64,000 nucleotides of DNA from Piper betle (taxonomy: Eukaryota > Streptophyta > Magnoliopsida > Piperales > Piperaceae), in assembly GCA_033002965.1 (NCBI GenBank), contig JAURVB010012639.1:1-64000 (forward strand). The letters run 5' to 3'. The translations under genes were made by a program, and so were the position numbers. The notes under the pieces were generated by a model. That model saw only the letters and a program-made list of their open reading frames with translations. It searched no databases and had not been told where the DNA came from. Positions 45,912-56,442 of this stretch are shown here, one piece after another. Each line of letters begins with the position of its first letter. Within the stretch, counting starts at the first letter, position 1.

Positions 45912-46345
45912 CCAAGACCCGATTAGAAGTGAAATGTGAATATAATGAACAGGTGGGTCGAGACCCAAAACGTTGAGGATATTTTGATATGACCAAATTA
46001 AATATTTATATAAAAAATATGGTGCAATAGATGTATATTGATTTATGTATTTGTACATGTTGATTTGATATGGTGGCCCCTAATTGCACTTTTAGAGGAG
46101 ACTCTAATCTTTTTATTTCTTGAATTTTTATTAATTTTATCGTAATTATTTTGGTATGTAAATTAGTTGTCATGTCATTCATGTAATAACATGTTAGGGT
46201 TCCATACATTCATCCAGCGATCAATATTTTTCATCTTGAGATGCCGAGAGTAGATCCATTAGGGTTAAGTTCGGGTTAGCCGACTTAATCAGGACCTATG
46301 ATGTTCCGGTTCGGTTTGCAAGTGAGCCGGATTCTGGGCGTCACA

Positions 46346-47533
46346 AATATTGTCTACCATATTTAAATCTAATAAAATATAGGTTTTTGCACCATTTTAA
46401 TTATTATCTACCATATTTTAAGTCTAATATAATATAGATTTTCATACCAATTTAATTCATATTCCATTTTATTAAACAATTTTTTTCGAAAATTCTTTTT
46501 AAAAAATCAGATATTTTAATTGGTATTTATAAATAAAATACCAATGACAAAATGCATATTTATATGTCTAACAATTATATTTTATGATTTTAAATTAGGC
46601 TGAATCTGGTTCAAACACAGTTAAATATCTCTCATAATATTACAAAAAGAGAGAGAAAAGATCTGTACACCCTTAAGAAAGCTGATTAACACCCTATTTC
46701 CAACTATATGATGTTGCCCACTTCAATTAAAGTTGCGGCCATAAAAACTGTAAGATATATTCTGTTTTAAAGTGTGCTTTTTTGTATGGATGCGGATGCC
46801 CAATTTGCGGTTGCAATCTCTCTGAGTTCTATCAACGAATTCTTCTTCATTCTTGACATATGATAACAATACCCTTCATTATCTTGGTTATAATTAACAA
46901 AAATGTGACAATTTTTTTACAAGTTAATAGAGGTTGTTAGTTATAAAATAAATATATTAAGTTAACGGAGAACTTGTGAGAGTTAATAGAAGAAAAATAA
47001 TCAGCTAGAAGGTCTTACAACCAATGGCCTAATCTGTTAAACCCGATGAACGACTCGAGAAGCATATATAAGATTACCCATTTATTTTTTAAATAACAAA
47101 ACTATATTTAACGAATGAGTGATTTGTACAATCATGTTAGTCGGATGAAACATAAATTATTTTCATTTTAATCTTTAATATTATTTTGTAACATAAATTA
47201 ATTAAGAACGAAAAATATTTAAAAGGCAAATAATCTGCTCGCGAAGGTGGCCTCTCGTGCCTTTAGGAGCCACCATTTTCATTCCTCGTCCATTATTTGC
47301 TACATATTACATCTCTCTTTGGCATGGACTATGAAAATGTCAACTCTTACTTTTTTTACTATTACATTCTTCCCCATTTTATTATATATGAGATGGGTAG
47401 AGATATATAAATGTGTTGGTTGTAAATTATTAAAAGGATTTTGAGCTAAAAATCCCAATTAACTCCTCTATAAATTGACTCTTTTCTCTTAGTTTTGTAT
47501 CAAACAAGGTTAGCCTACTTTATTTCTACAGCC
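46346..47533. other. AT-rich spacer and MOT1 promoter region
   Basis: No gene. An imperfect direct repeat with ATTGTCTACCATATTTAA and TATTATCTACCATATTTT lies near 46350-46450. The end of this stretch holds the MOT1-like gene promoter. Confidence 0.5.
47469..47475 (+). promoter_or_regulatory. TATA box of the MOT1-like gene
   Basis: TATAAAT, 59 bases before the ATG at 47540-47534 side and only 20 bases before the upstream in-frame ATG at 47495. A start of transcription near 47500 would exclude the earlier ATG, which is why 47534 is chosen as the protein start. Confidence 0.55.
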
Positions 47534-48895
47534 ATGGAGGAAGTGCACCACCATGGCTCCTCAACCCACAACCCCTCTCCCATTACCAGCATCTTCCAAA
47601 AGATGAAGAAAAACCTCACCTTCCATTCCAAATGGTCCGAGCTAAATGGTGCCATGGGAGACCTCGGAACCTACATCCCAATAGTGTTGGCTTTAACACT
47701 TGCCAAGGACCTCAACCTTGGCACCACCCTCATTTTCACAGGAGTCTACAACATCATCACCGGCATCATCTATGGCGTGCCAATGCCGGTGCAACCGATG
47801 AAGTCGATAGCAGCCGTGGCGATCTCCACCGGCGCCGATTTTGGCATACCGGAGATCATGGCCGCCGGAATATGCACTGCCGGAGTGGTGTTTTTGTTGG
47901 GTGTCACTGGGCTCATGAGGTTTGTATATAGGCTTATACCATTGCCTGTGGTGAGAGGCGTGCAGTTATCACAAGGTCTTTCATTTGCTATGACTGCTGT
48001 CAAATATGTGAGGAATGCCCAAGATTTCTCCAAGGGGAAGGCCAAAGGAAAGAGGCCATGGTTGGGCCTTGATGGGCTTCTTCTAGCCACTATTTGTGCC
48101 TCCTTTGTGGTGATCATCAATGGTGCAGGTGAGGAAACAAGTGAGCATGAGGATAATCAAATTCATCATAGTGATGGCCTTCCCACTGGTGGGCAACCAA
48201 GGATTAAGAAAGAGAAGGTTAGGAGAATTTTAATTTCAGTTCCTTCTGCCATGATTCTTTTCTTGTTGGGTGTTGTTTTGGCCTTCATAAGGAAGCCTAA
48301 GATAGGCCATGAGATTGAATTTGGCCCATCCAGCATCTCGCTAGTTAAGATATCAAGAGAGGCATGGAAGGAGGGTTTTGTGAAGGGTGCAATACCCCAA
48401 ATTCCCCTATCGGTTTTGAACTCGGTGATCGCCGTATGCAAGCTGTCGCACGACCTCTTCCCTGGCGACGGTGCGTCCGCCACATCGGTGTCTGTGACCG
48501 TCGGATTGATGAACTTGGTGGGCTGCTGGTTCGGGGCGATGCCGTGCTGTCACGGGGCCGGAGGGCTCGCCGGGCAGTATAAGTTTGGAGGGAGGAGTGG
48601 TGGGTGTGTGGCAGTCTTGGGTCTGGGCAAGATGGTGCTGGGCCTTGTTTTGGGCACCTCTTTGGTGAAGGTTTTGACACAATTCCCAGTGGGCTTGTTG
48701 GGGGTGCTGCTGCTGTTTGCCGGGATTGAATTGGCAATGGCTTCAAGGGACATGAACACAAAAGAGGAATCATTTGTGATGCTTGTTTGCACTGGAGTGT
48801 CACTTGTGTCATCTGGTGCTGCTATTGGATTTGGGTGTGGGATTGTTTTGCATGTCCTGCTCAAGCTCAGAAGCTTAGTGTTGAGAAGCAGATGA
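47534..48895 (+). CDS. molybdate transporter, MOT1 family
   Basis: Intronless, 453 residues, the usual length of plant MOT1/MOT2 proteins. These belong to the sulfate-transporter-like (SulP-related) family but lack the STAS domain, and move molybdate across membranes for molybdenum-cofactor enzymes such as nitrate reductase. Conserved signatures are SELNGAMGDLGTYIPIVLAL (residues about 35-54), YGVPMPVQPMKSIAAVAIS (81-99) and MPCCHGAGGLAGQYKFGGR (336-354). About ten hydrophobic segments span the chain. A His/Ser-rich N-tail (MEEVHHHGSSTHNP) and a hydrophilic loop with EETSEHEDNQIHHSDG sit between them; histidine-rich parts of this kind may sense metal, which is inference. Frame and hallmarks are intact. 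Which membrane it serves cannot be told from the sequence. Confidence 0.92.
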   Translation: MEEVHHHGSSTHNPSPITSIFQKMKKNLTFHSKWSELNGAMGDLGTYIPIVLALTLAKDLNLGTTLIFTGVYNIITGIIYGVPMPVQPMKSIAAVAISTGADFGIPEIMAAGICTAGVVFLLGVTGLMRFVYRLIPLPVVRGVQLSQGLSFAMTAVKYVRNAQDFSKGKAKGKRPWLGLDGLLLATICASFVVIINGAGEETSEHEDNQIHHSDGLPTGGQPRIKKEKVRRILISVPSAMILFLLGVVLAFIRKPKIGHEIEFGPSSISLVKISREAWKEGFVKGAIPQIPLSVLNSVIAVCKLSHDLFPGDGASATSVSVTVGLMNLVGCWFGAMPCCHGAGGLAGQYKFGGRSGGCVAVLGLGKMVLGLVLGTSLVKVLTQFPVGLLGVLLLFAGIELAMASRDMNTKEESFVMLVCTGVSLVSSGAAIGFGCGIVLHVLLKLRSLVLRSR

Positions 48896-51800
48896 AAGTA
48901 AGAGCCAACATTAGCTTGCATCTCATATTTACATCATAATTAATTCTTTATAAATTATGCATCTTTTTCATACCAATAAAATGAGTCCTTAATAAATTTT
49001 ATAAATCTAAGATTACACATTAAAACAACCTATTTTGGACCCTATACAAGCATCAATGAGGCTGATGGAAAGGTGCAACTCACAACATTGTAGGGATCCC
49101 TTGTACCAACAAATTGTCAAATAATGGCATGAAGGAAGCATTTTAGGAAGGTCAGTTAAAAATATAGTTGTGGTTGTGGACTCATATACTATACAAATTT
49201 AGGAATATTGGTTGAAGTTTTATTTTTATATGTTAATATAATTGCCAATTGCCATGCCATACTTTGATGGCACCAATAATGGGAAGTCAAAACCTTTTGC
49301 AACAAGATAAAAAGAAAAAAACAAGGTTAGCATAAAAAAAATATCAAATAGAAGCAAGACAAAGAGGGGTCAATTGAGAACCTTTCATTTAAAGGAGTTG
49401 GTATGTTGAGTACCATATGATAGAAAAGAAAGTAGGAAGAAATAGTGGTGATCAGGTGGTGGGTACTAACTACTAACCAAGAGGTCTGCCACCCCACAAT
49501 AATATTATATCTTCAATGCTTTTCTTACAGGTGTCCCCTTCCTAGTACTCCTCTACCCTTTTCTAGGGTTGTGTGACTGATTTGAGTTCCAAAAATTTTG
49601 TTTTGCCACCTTCCATTCATGCTCTCAAAGATCCTTTTTTTTTTTTCAGCACAAAAATATATTAGAAATAAAATTACAAATAGATTTATTTATTTTTTAT
49701 TATTTTTAAAATGTCGATTCAGTTATTTATTACTTTGTTTTAAAAACATATTATCTACCTTTCATGTAAAAAACTATCATTATTTATTGATACTCTTCTT
49801 TACCTTTTTATTGAAATAAAATCTTATTTAATAATGTGAGGAGTTTTGGATAGTTATTGTTATTATTGTTGGTACATTTTAAGTAATGTAGAGAATTTTG
49901 GAACAACTTTTACAAATTTTGTAACAATTTCAAAAATCGATTTGTACCCCATTGGTGGGATTATCAAAACATTTTTCGTTAGAAAAAATTTTGATTCTTC
50001 TTTGTCGGCAACCAGCAACGCTAGTCAACGATGAAAAAGAGGTGAATAAATATTTTTTTGTCTTTTTATAATAAAATAAAAAATAAAAAAATTTTGACAT
50101 TAAAGATAAAATATAGAGTTGGTCTTTAATGATAAGGGATCACCACTTGCCCAGATTAGAGAGTTACATTTTTTTTATCATCTTTCTTTTTGTTTTTTTA
50201 AAAGAACTTTTTACAAAATTGAATAAACGGTAAAGATGAAGGATATGAACAACTTTGTTTTTCAAATAATAAAATAAAAGTGAATTGGACAAGAAGGGCC
50301 ATCCAATAAACCTTTAGGTAGCAAACAAGATAAAGAAGGCTGAACATAACAAAAAGGAATTTTGGAAACCCTTCGTTGTCAAAACTCTCCCTTTGGTCAG
50401 AGCACAAAAACTGAAGATATCCAAGCTTCTTTCACAAAAATGAGTAGAAACTAATCCTCAAAAGATCTTCATTTTTTTCCTTTCCAAAAAAAAAAAAATC
50501 TTCATTATTTTCCTATCCAAAAAAAAAAAAATCTTCATTCTTTTCCTGTGTTCCCTCCACATCTACATTCACAACAACTTTTCCACAAGATAACTTCCAA
50601 CTGATGAACAGAATCTGTAAATTTAATTACATGGTGCCTGGATACTTATGAACAGAACCTCAGATTTCAAGCCTCTCTTTACTTCTACACCTGTAAAGGG
50701 TAGGACAGATTATAGTGTATGTCAGAGGGATTATGCTGTTTCCACCTAAAAAACCCAGAGGCTGGTAAGATGGTATTATGCTTTGAATAGTTAAACAAGA
50801 ACCCAGTTGGCAAATTTCATTCTTGGGTAAAAAAATCACAAAACAAAATTTGATGTGTTCATAACTTTATATCAGCTCAACCACTTGTCTGTGCGCCAGT
50901 CATCTCCAATTCAATAGCCAATAAGGCTCTTGATCAAAGAAGAAAAAAGCTCTAAATCAAAGGGGCATTACAACATGGTTTCTTGTTTTTAATCATGCTT
51001 TCTTAGAGTAAGACCACAATCTAAATATTAATATTTAGCTAACTTTAAATAATGGGTTCTACATCATCTAATGAAAAGTGTAGAAAACAAAAGTTTGCAT
51101 TCAATTATGTTGTGGTAAAAGGAGCATAGCATCAAATCTCTTCTCCAAATTGCAAGGTTCCACTCATTGACTTCATAACAGGTTTATCTAAGCACATGGT
51201 TGCCCAGATTGAGGTCTGATTAAAAAAGAAAAAAGAAATGGGTACCCTCACTTGTCAAAGAATTGACAAATTCCTTTCTTGAAATTTATTCTGCTCTTAA
51301 ATATCCTCTTTGAGACTTGTCAAAAGATTTAATATTGTAACATTCAACAAAAGACAAGGTGGAATTTGTTAGTATTCGGAAGTTTATCCGATTATTTTTT
51401 TTCTATTTTTCACCTTCATCTCGCTCCCGTTAAAATCGACCCGAATTTTATAACAAGAAATTATAGACACACAGGTAGCAGGTTGTTCGATCCTTCCCTG
51501 AAACAGCATTCAATGTAGTGTCTAGACTCTTGACGATGGAAAACAATGGAGTCAATCGCATAAAACTCTCGTAATTAGAACACAGCCGTGTCTCATAATA
51601 AGACTTCAAAATTCGCAACTGTTTCACATGGACTGAAACACTAAGCTTTTCTTTCATTCATTGTTGACAGCTTCCCCTTGTTTGTTTGGTTGTGGAAGGG
51701 GAAGAAGATGGCATTCAATCCATTCATGGCGTGATTTGCGACCATGGATGAAACACTAAAACAGCCATCTCAAGAACAAGTTTTGTTTTTTGGCCTCCTA

Positions 51801-52530
51801 CTTTCCCCATCAATGTCCTAACGGTGGAACCAAACTTGAGAGACATGAATCTCTCTTCCAAAAACCTAAGTTCCACTTAAAAAATGCATCACAAAGAGGA
51901 GACAGCAAGGCCCAAAAGATTGCAGATCAAATGGTGCATACAAAACACCAACACATAACCCAGATGAAACGATCAAATATCATATCAAGAGCAAAAAAAG
52001 AAAAAAGATGTGTTATCAAAGGAGAAAATAATTCCACTTAAAAAATGCAGCACAAAGGAGATAGGAAGACCCAAAAGATTGCAGATCAAATAGTGCATCA
52101 TACAAAACACCAACACAGAACCCAGATGAAATGATCAAATATCATATGAAGAGCAACAAAGAAAGAAAAAGAACAAAAGATGTGAGCTTGTATGTGTTAT
52201 CAAAGGAGATAATAATAATACACCAAAAGTACTTAAACAAACTATACAATGACACTTTTCCTCTTCAATCTCTCTACCCAATTTATTCACAGCTCAAATT
52301 TTTTTACCCATAAAACAATTTCCCAAACTCCTCCTCCCACTGAATTTCAATGGAAAACAATACCAGAGTCTGGTGTGGTGAAGGAGAAGGAGCTGGTACA
52401 ACTGAATGAACACTTCCATGTTTTTGGTTGCTTTGTACTTGCGCTAATAAAAGATGAAAGGGTGGAAGAGGTTGAAAGAAAGAAAAAATGGGAAGAGATT
52501 GAAAAGTTTGCTCAAGAGCCAAAAGAATCA
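48896..52530. other. AT-rich spacer, no gene
   Basis: 3' region of the MOT1-like gene and downstream flank of the LRX gene. Short open frames lack domains. Two T/A-run direct repeats with TCTTCATT(A/C)TTTTCCT(A/G)T lie near 50465-50545. A tandem duplication lies at 51871-52212. Confidence 0.5.
51871..52212. repeat. tandem duplication, 161-bp unit
   Basis: Two copies start TTCCACTTAAAAAATGCA (51871 and 52032), share AAAAGATTGCAGATCAAAT, AAAACACCAACACA and GTGTTATCAAAGGAGA, and differ by small indels. It lies about 320 bases downstream of the LRX stop codon. It encodes nothing. Confidence 0.8.
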
Positions 52531-54728
52531 TCAATAGTAGTAGGGTGGTGGTGGAGGAGATGCGTATGAAACCCCTTTCACCGGCGGCAACGGACCTTCG
52601 TACACCGGGGCCGGCGGCGGCGGCGAATTGTAGATATACGGCGGTGGCGGCGAGGGCGGGGGAGGAGATGGCGGAGGCGGCGACTCACAAGGGATTGGAG
52701 GAGATGGCGGGGGCGGGGACTCGTAGTGAATTGGAGGGGACGGCGGCGGTGGAGGGACTCGTAGTGAATTGGCGGGGACGGCGGAGGTGGTGGCGGGGAT
52801 TGGTAAATGTATGGTGGTGATGGTGGAGGTGGCGATGGTGGAGGCGGCGAGGTGTAGATGTAAGGGGGAGACGGTGGCGGCGGCGAAGGAGGAGGAGGAG
52901 GAGGGGGTGAGTTGTAGATGTATGTGGGCGATGGTGGTGGTGGAGGAGGAGATTGTTCTTCTGGAGGGGGTGGTGGCTCTATGCAGGGTGGAGGCGGCGG
53001 AGGAGGAGGTTCGATGCAGGGCGGCGGTGGTGGCGGCGAATTGGCGGCGGCGGCGGTGGAGAAGTGGTAGGAGCGCGGCGGCGAGTTGTAGTAGTAGGAA
53101 GGCGGAGGTGGAGGCGGTGGGTTGGGTGGTGGTGGTGGCGGGGATGGTGATGGTGGCGGTGGAGAGGAGTAATGGTACGGCGGTGGCGGCGGTGGGGATA
53201 GTGATGGTGGTGGAGGTGAATGCGGCGGCGGCGGCGGCGGCGGCGGCGGGGATCGGACGCAGTATACTGGTGCCGGAGGTGGCGGTGGTGATGAAGGAGG
53301 CGGCGGTGATGGCGAGGAGGCGATGGCGGAGGAGGCGATGGCGGAGGAGGCGATGGCGGAGGAGGTGATGGCGGAGGTGGCGGTGGTGGTAGGTGGCGGA
53401 GGTGGCGGTGGTGGTGGTGGCGAAGGAGGAGGAGGCGAGAAAACCGGCGGTGGGGGTGGCGGCGAGAACACCGGGGGTGGGGGTGGGGGCGAGAAAACCG
53501 GTGGAGGCGGCGGCGGGGGCGGCGGGGGAAGCGCCGGGACAAACGGGGCACAGTTGAAGGAGCTGCAGTCCACCGGCGGACGCGACAGGAACGTCCTGCA
53601 CTGCTCCGGCGACCTCTGCGCCGGCCTCCCGGGCAAGCAGTTCCTCCGATCGTCGAACTCCGGCAGCCGGAGGCACGCCGGCGGCTCTCCGGAGAAGAAG
53701 TTGTACGAGTACGTGAAGTTGTCCAAGCTCTTCAACTCGCAAACACTGGCTGGAATCTTCCCGGAGAGCAGATTGTGCGCCACATTGAACTGCTCGAGCT
53801 TCTCCATTCCCCCGACCTCCTCCGGCAGTGGCCCTACCAACTCGTTCTCGCTCACATCGAGAACGGTGAGCTCCCGGAGCATCCCCAGCTCCGCCGGGAA
53901 GCAGGAGCGGAGCCCGTTGTCCATGAGGATGATCTCGTTCAGCGTCGCCGACATGTTACCGATGCTCGCCGGCAGGCACCCGCCAAACCGGTTGCCGGCG
54001 AGGACGACGACGGAGACCGGCGAGTTGCCGATGTTGTCGGGGATCTGGAACCGGAACCTGTTGTTGTTGAGGAAGATGGCGTCGAGGGGGCGGTCGAAGA
54101 GCTCCGGTGGCACAGGCCCCTCGAACTCGTTGTAGCGGAGGTCCAAGAACTTGAGGGAGGGCAGGTTGAGGACGACGGCGGGGAATTTGCCGACGAACCG
54201 GTTGTTGCTTAGGTCGAGCTCGAAGAGGAGCTTGAGGCGGGCGAAGGAGCCGGGGACGACGCCGCAGAATCGGTTGGTGTTGATGTGGAGGAGGGCCAGG
54301 TCGGCGAGGAGGCCGAGCTCCGCCGGCAGGTACCCGGCGATGTCGCCGTGGTTGAGGTCGATACCGGCGACGGTCTCGGTGGAGGAGTTATCCGGCGCCG
54401 GCGCGCAGTACACGCCGGTGTAGCCGCAGACGTCGGGCCCGGACCAGTCGGCGGTGAGGTTCATGGGATCGGAGAAGATGGCGGACTTCCATGCCCGGAG
54501 GGCAATGTAGGCGTCGCGGAGTCGTGGGTTGTCGAATTCCAGCGACGGGTCGACCGCCGCCACTGCTCCGACGCCGCCCTCCGCGAGGAGCTGGCGGCGG
54601 TGGATGTACCGCGCCTCGCCGTCGGTCAGGCCCGGGCCGGAGAAGGCCGCCGCGGCCGAGGCAAACAAGATTAATAACAACAGAGTACAATGCCCACAGA
54701 AGTTGAGGTAAAATGTTTTCTCCTTCAT
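52531..54728 (-). CDS. leucine-rich repeat extensin (LRX), frame breaks in extensin part
   Basis: A cell-wall protein joining a leucine-rich repeat domain, which binds RALF peptides in known LRX proteins, to a hydroxyproline-rich extensin tail that anchors it in the wall. A signal peptide (residues about 1-28, hydrophobic LLLLILFASAAAA) is followed by the LRX N-domain (FDNPRLRDAYIALRAWKSAI, CGYTGVYCAPAPD), about ten LRRs (for example LHINTNRFCGVVPGSF, LDLSNNRFVGKFP), a Cys-rich hinge (RNCLPGRPAQRSPEQCRTF) and a long Pro-rich tail with VFSPPPPPP, YIYNSPPPP and PPIHYESPPPP repeats, ending VKGVSYASPPPPPYYY. The frame breaks once near 52754-52756, where one base is missing in the repeat copy of IHYESPPP; the true end is then read in the next frame to the TGA at 52531. 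The repaired length is about 732 residues. Between about 53314 and 53391 the frame also leaves the Pro-rich reading. Intronless, as usual for LRX. Confidence 0.9.
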
Positions 54729-56402
54729 CTCATCTCTTTTTTCCCCTCCTCTTCAAGAACTACTCCTACTAAACATTCAAATCCTACTACTACTGCTACC
54801 AGAGAAGAGTAGTGGTATAATGCCAGATGATGGAACAGAAGAGGAGGAAGGAAGAAGGGAGATGAGGGGAATGGGTGGGGAAGATGGGAGAGGAAGAAAT
54901 ACAAAGATATGGTCCCTATGGAAGGCCAGCTAGAAACCAGCTCAAAGGCAATACCCAGATGCTTCTCCCTCCCTTCTCTGCTTTATCATCTCCTTTCCAT
55001 TCTCTTTTTTTTTAAAAAAAAATTGTTGGTTGATTTCATTTTGTTTTGTATTGCTTGTTTGGTTCTTTTATTGAAGAATAATTTTGAGGGGTGCATTGTT
55101 TGAGGGGCTACTCAGTTATTTTCTTTGTTGCCCTTTTCTAGTTCCCACACCCAACCCAAGTAAGCTAAAAAAGGGGCAACAGATTACTTGGTTTTTGATT
55201 AATTCTCAAATATTGTGGGTAGCTGAATTTGAAGTTTAATATGGTGGGTTAATGTGTATAAAGCAATATATAAAAGTAAAATATATCTCTTTTTTTAAAC
55301 AAAAATTGCACGGCTTTGCTTAATATTTGGAACTTAATTTCTCTTTTCATTGTGTTGATTCAATTGAATGTTGAGTGTTAAGGGGATGATTACACAGTGG
55401 GGGAGCCCATTTTTACAATGGCCATTTGAATGCGTAATAAGCTAATAAAACTTATCGTTTACCCTTTAGAGAGCTACCTGCCAGATTCAAAATTTTTGAC
55501 TAAATTTTATAATAATTTTGAGTCAAAAAATAGTTTTTGATGATAATATTTGAATCAATTGATTTATCTCGGTTATGATTTATTCTTTTGTGAATTTTTT
55601 ATTATTTTCGTGTTTGTTAAATGGTATCAATAACCTTAGTTTTCAATTTAGAAAAGAAATTGAATTCAGCTTGGAGGTTCTTTTTCATTTTGATTTAGTT
55701 TCTTAACTAAATCAAAATGACCTAGAAATTGGTCTAGAACTTATTTTAATAGCTTGATTTGATTCCTTCTTTCATTTTCTTTTTTTTTTTAAAAAGAAAG
55801 AAAAAAATGATTCATACACATTCAATTAATAACATTCATTTACCACATGCAAGCTCTTTTGTGATTGTGGTCCAAACCAAAAAAAAACTAGTGAGGGCAG
55901 TTGTTATTGCCTCCTAATAAAAAATCACTAAAATTAAATAGTTTTCAAAATTATCAAAATTTATACTCAATTTTCACACAAATTTACTTTTGTTTCTCAT
56001 TAGTAGCCCCAAAATTATAATTAAAATAACACAAATATATAAACCCCAAAAAAAACCGACTTTCTTGCAAGTTTATCAAATAAAGGCGTAAAATTTTAAA
56101 ATAAAAAATAATAGATGTTTTTTTTAAGGAAATACATGTTTTAAGTCATCAAATTTTATCAAGTACATAAAAATAAACCAATAAACGGGGCCTTTACCTA
56201 CACGTTCCTCCTAACGATTTTTATGAGCCAGTAGTGAGGATGAGGTGGGAGTGGGCCCACACATGTGAGAGTGGGACCCAGGGGGTCACGTCCCATTTCG
56301 GCTGGATCCCCGGCGCCCAACCGCGTCTCCCTTCTCGTGTTTGTGGGGCCCGCGACGATTTGGTCATCTTCCTCCCGGGCGTCCGCCAAACCAAACAAAA
56401 AC

Positions 56403-56442
<40 letters not shown>

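Larger units (their letters stand above)
37613..46345 (+). mobile_element. old LTR interrupted by two younger solo LTRs
   Basis: Three pieces (about 37613-39991, 42879-43109 and 45917-46345) join into one diverged copy of the LTR family, about 3.0 kb once the insertions and their target duplications are removed. Its inner landmarks match the younger copies: the TTGACTCG palindrome near 38120-38150, a GC-rich part at 38160-38770, the GGAGCTTCTACCAGGTCC block near 39140, and the terminal part with CCGAGAGTAGATCC and GGTTAGCCGACTTAATC before GGGCGTCACA at 46345. The left border is approximate. It has lost many CpG sites compared with the younger copies, as expected for an old methylated repeat. 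No gag or pol is present. Confidence 0.7.

Noticed and set aside
47495..47533. Upstream in-frame ATG of the MOT1-like gene
   Set aside because: It lies only 20 bases after the TATA box, so it is unlikely to be in the transcript; the ATG at 47534 has the better context and starts a family-like N-terminus.
52531..53742. 403-codon frame overlapping the LRX gene on the same strand
   Set aside because: Only its last 75 or so codons are real (the LRX C-terminus after the frame break); the rest is the out-of-frame reading of the LRR and Pro-rich parts.
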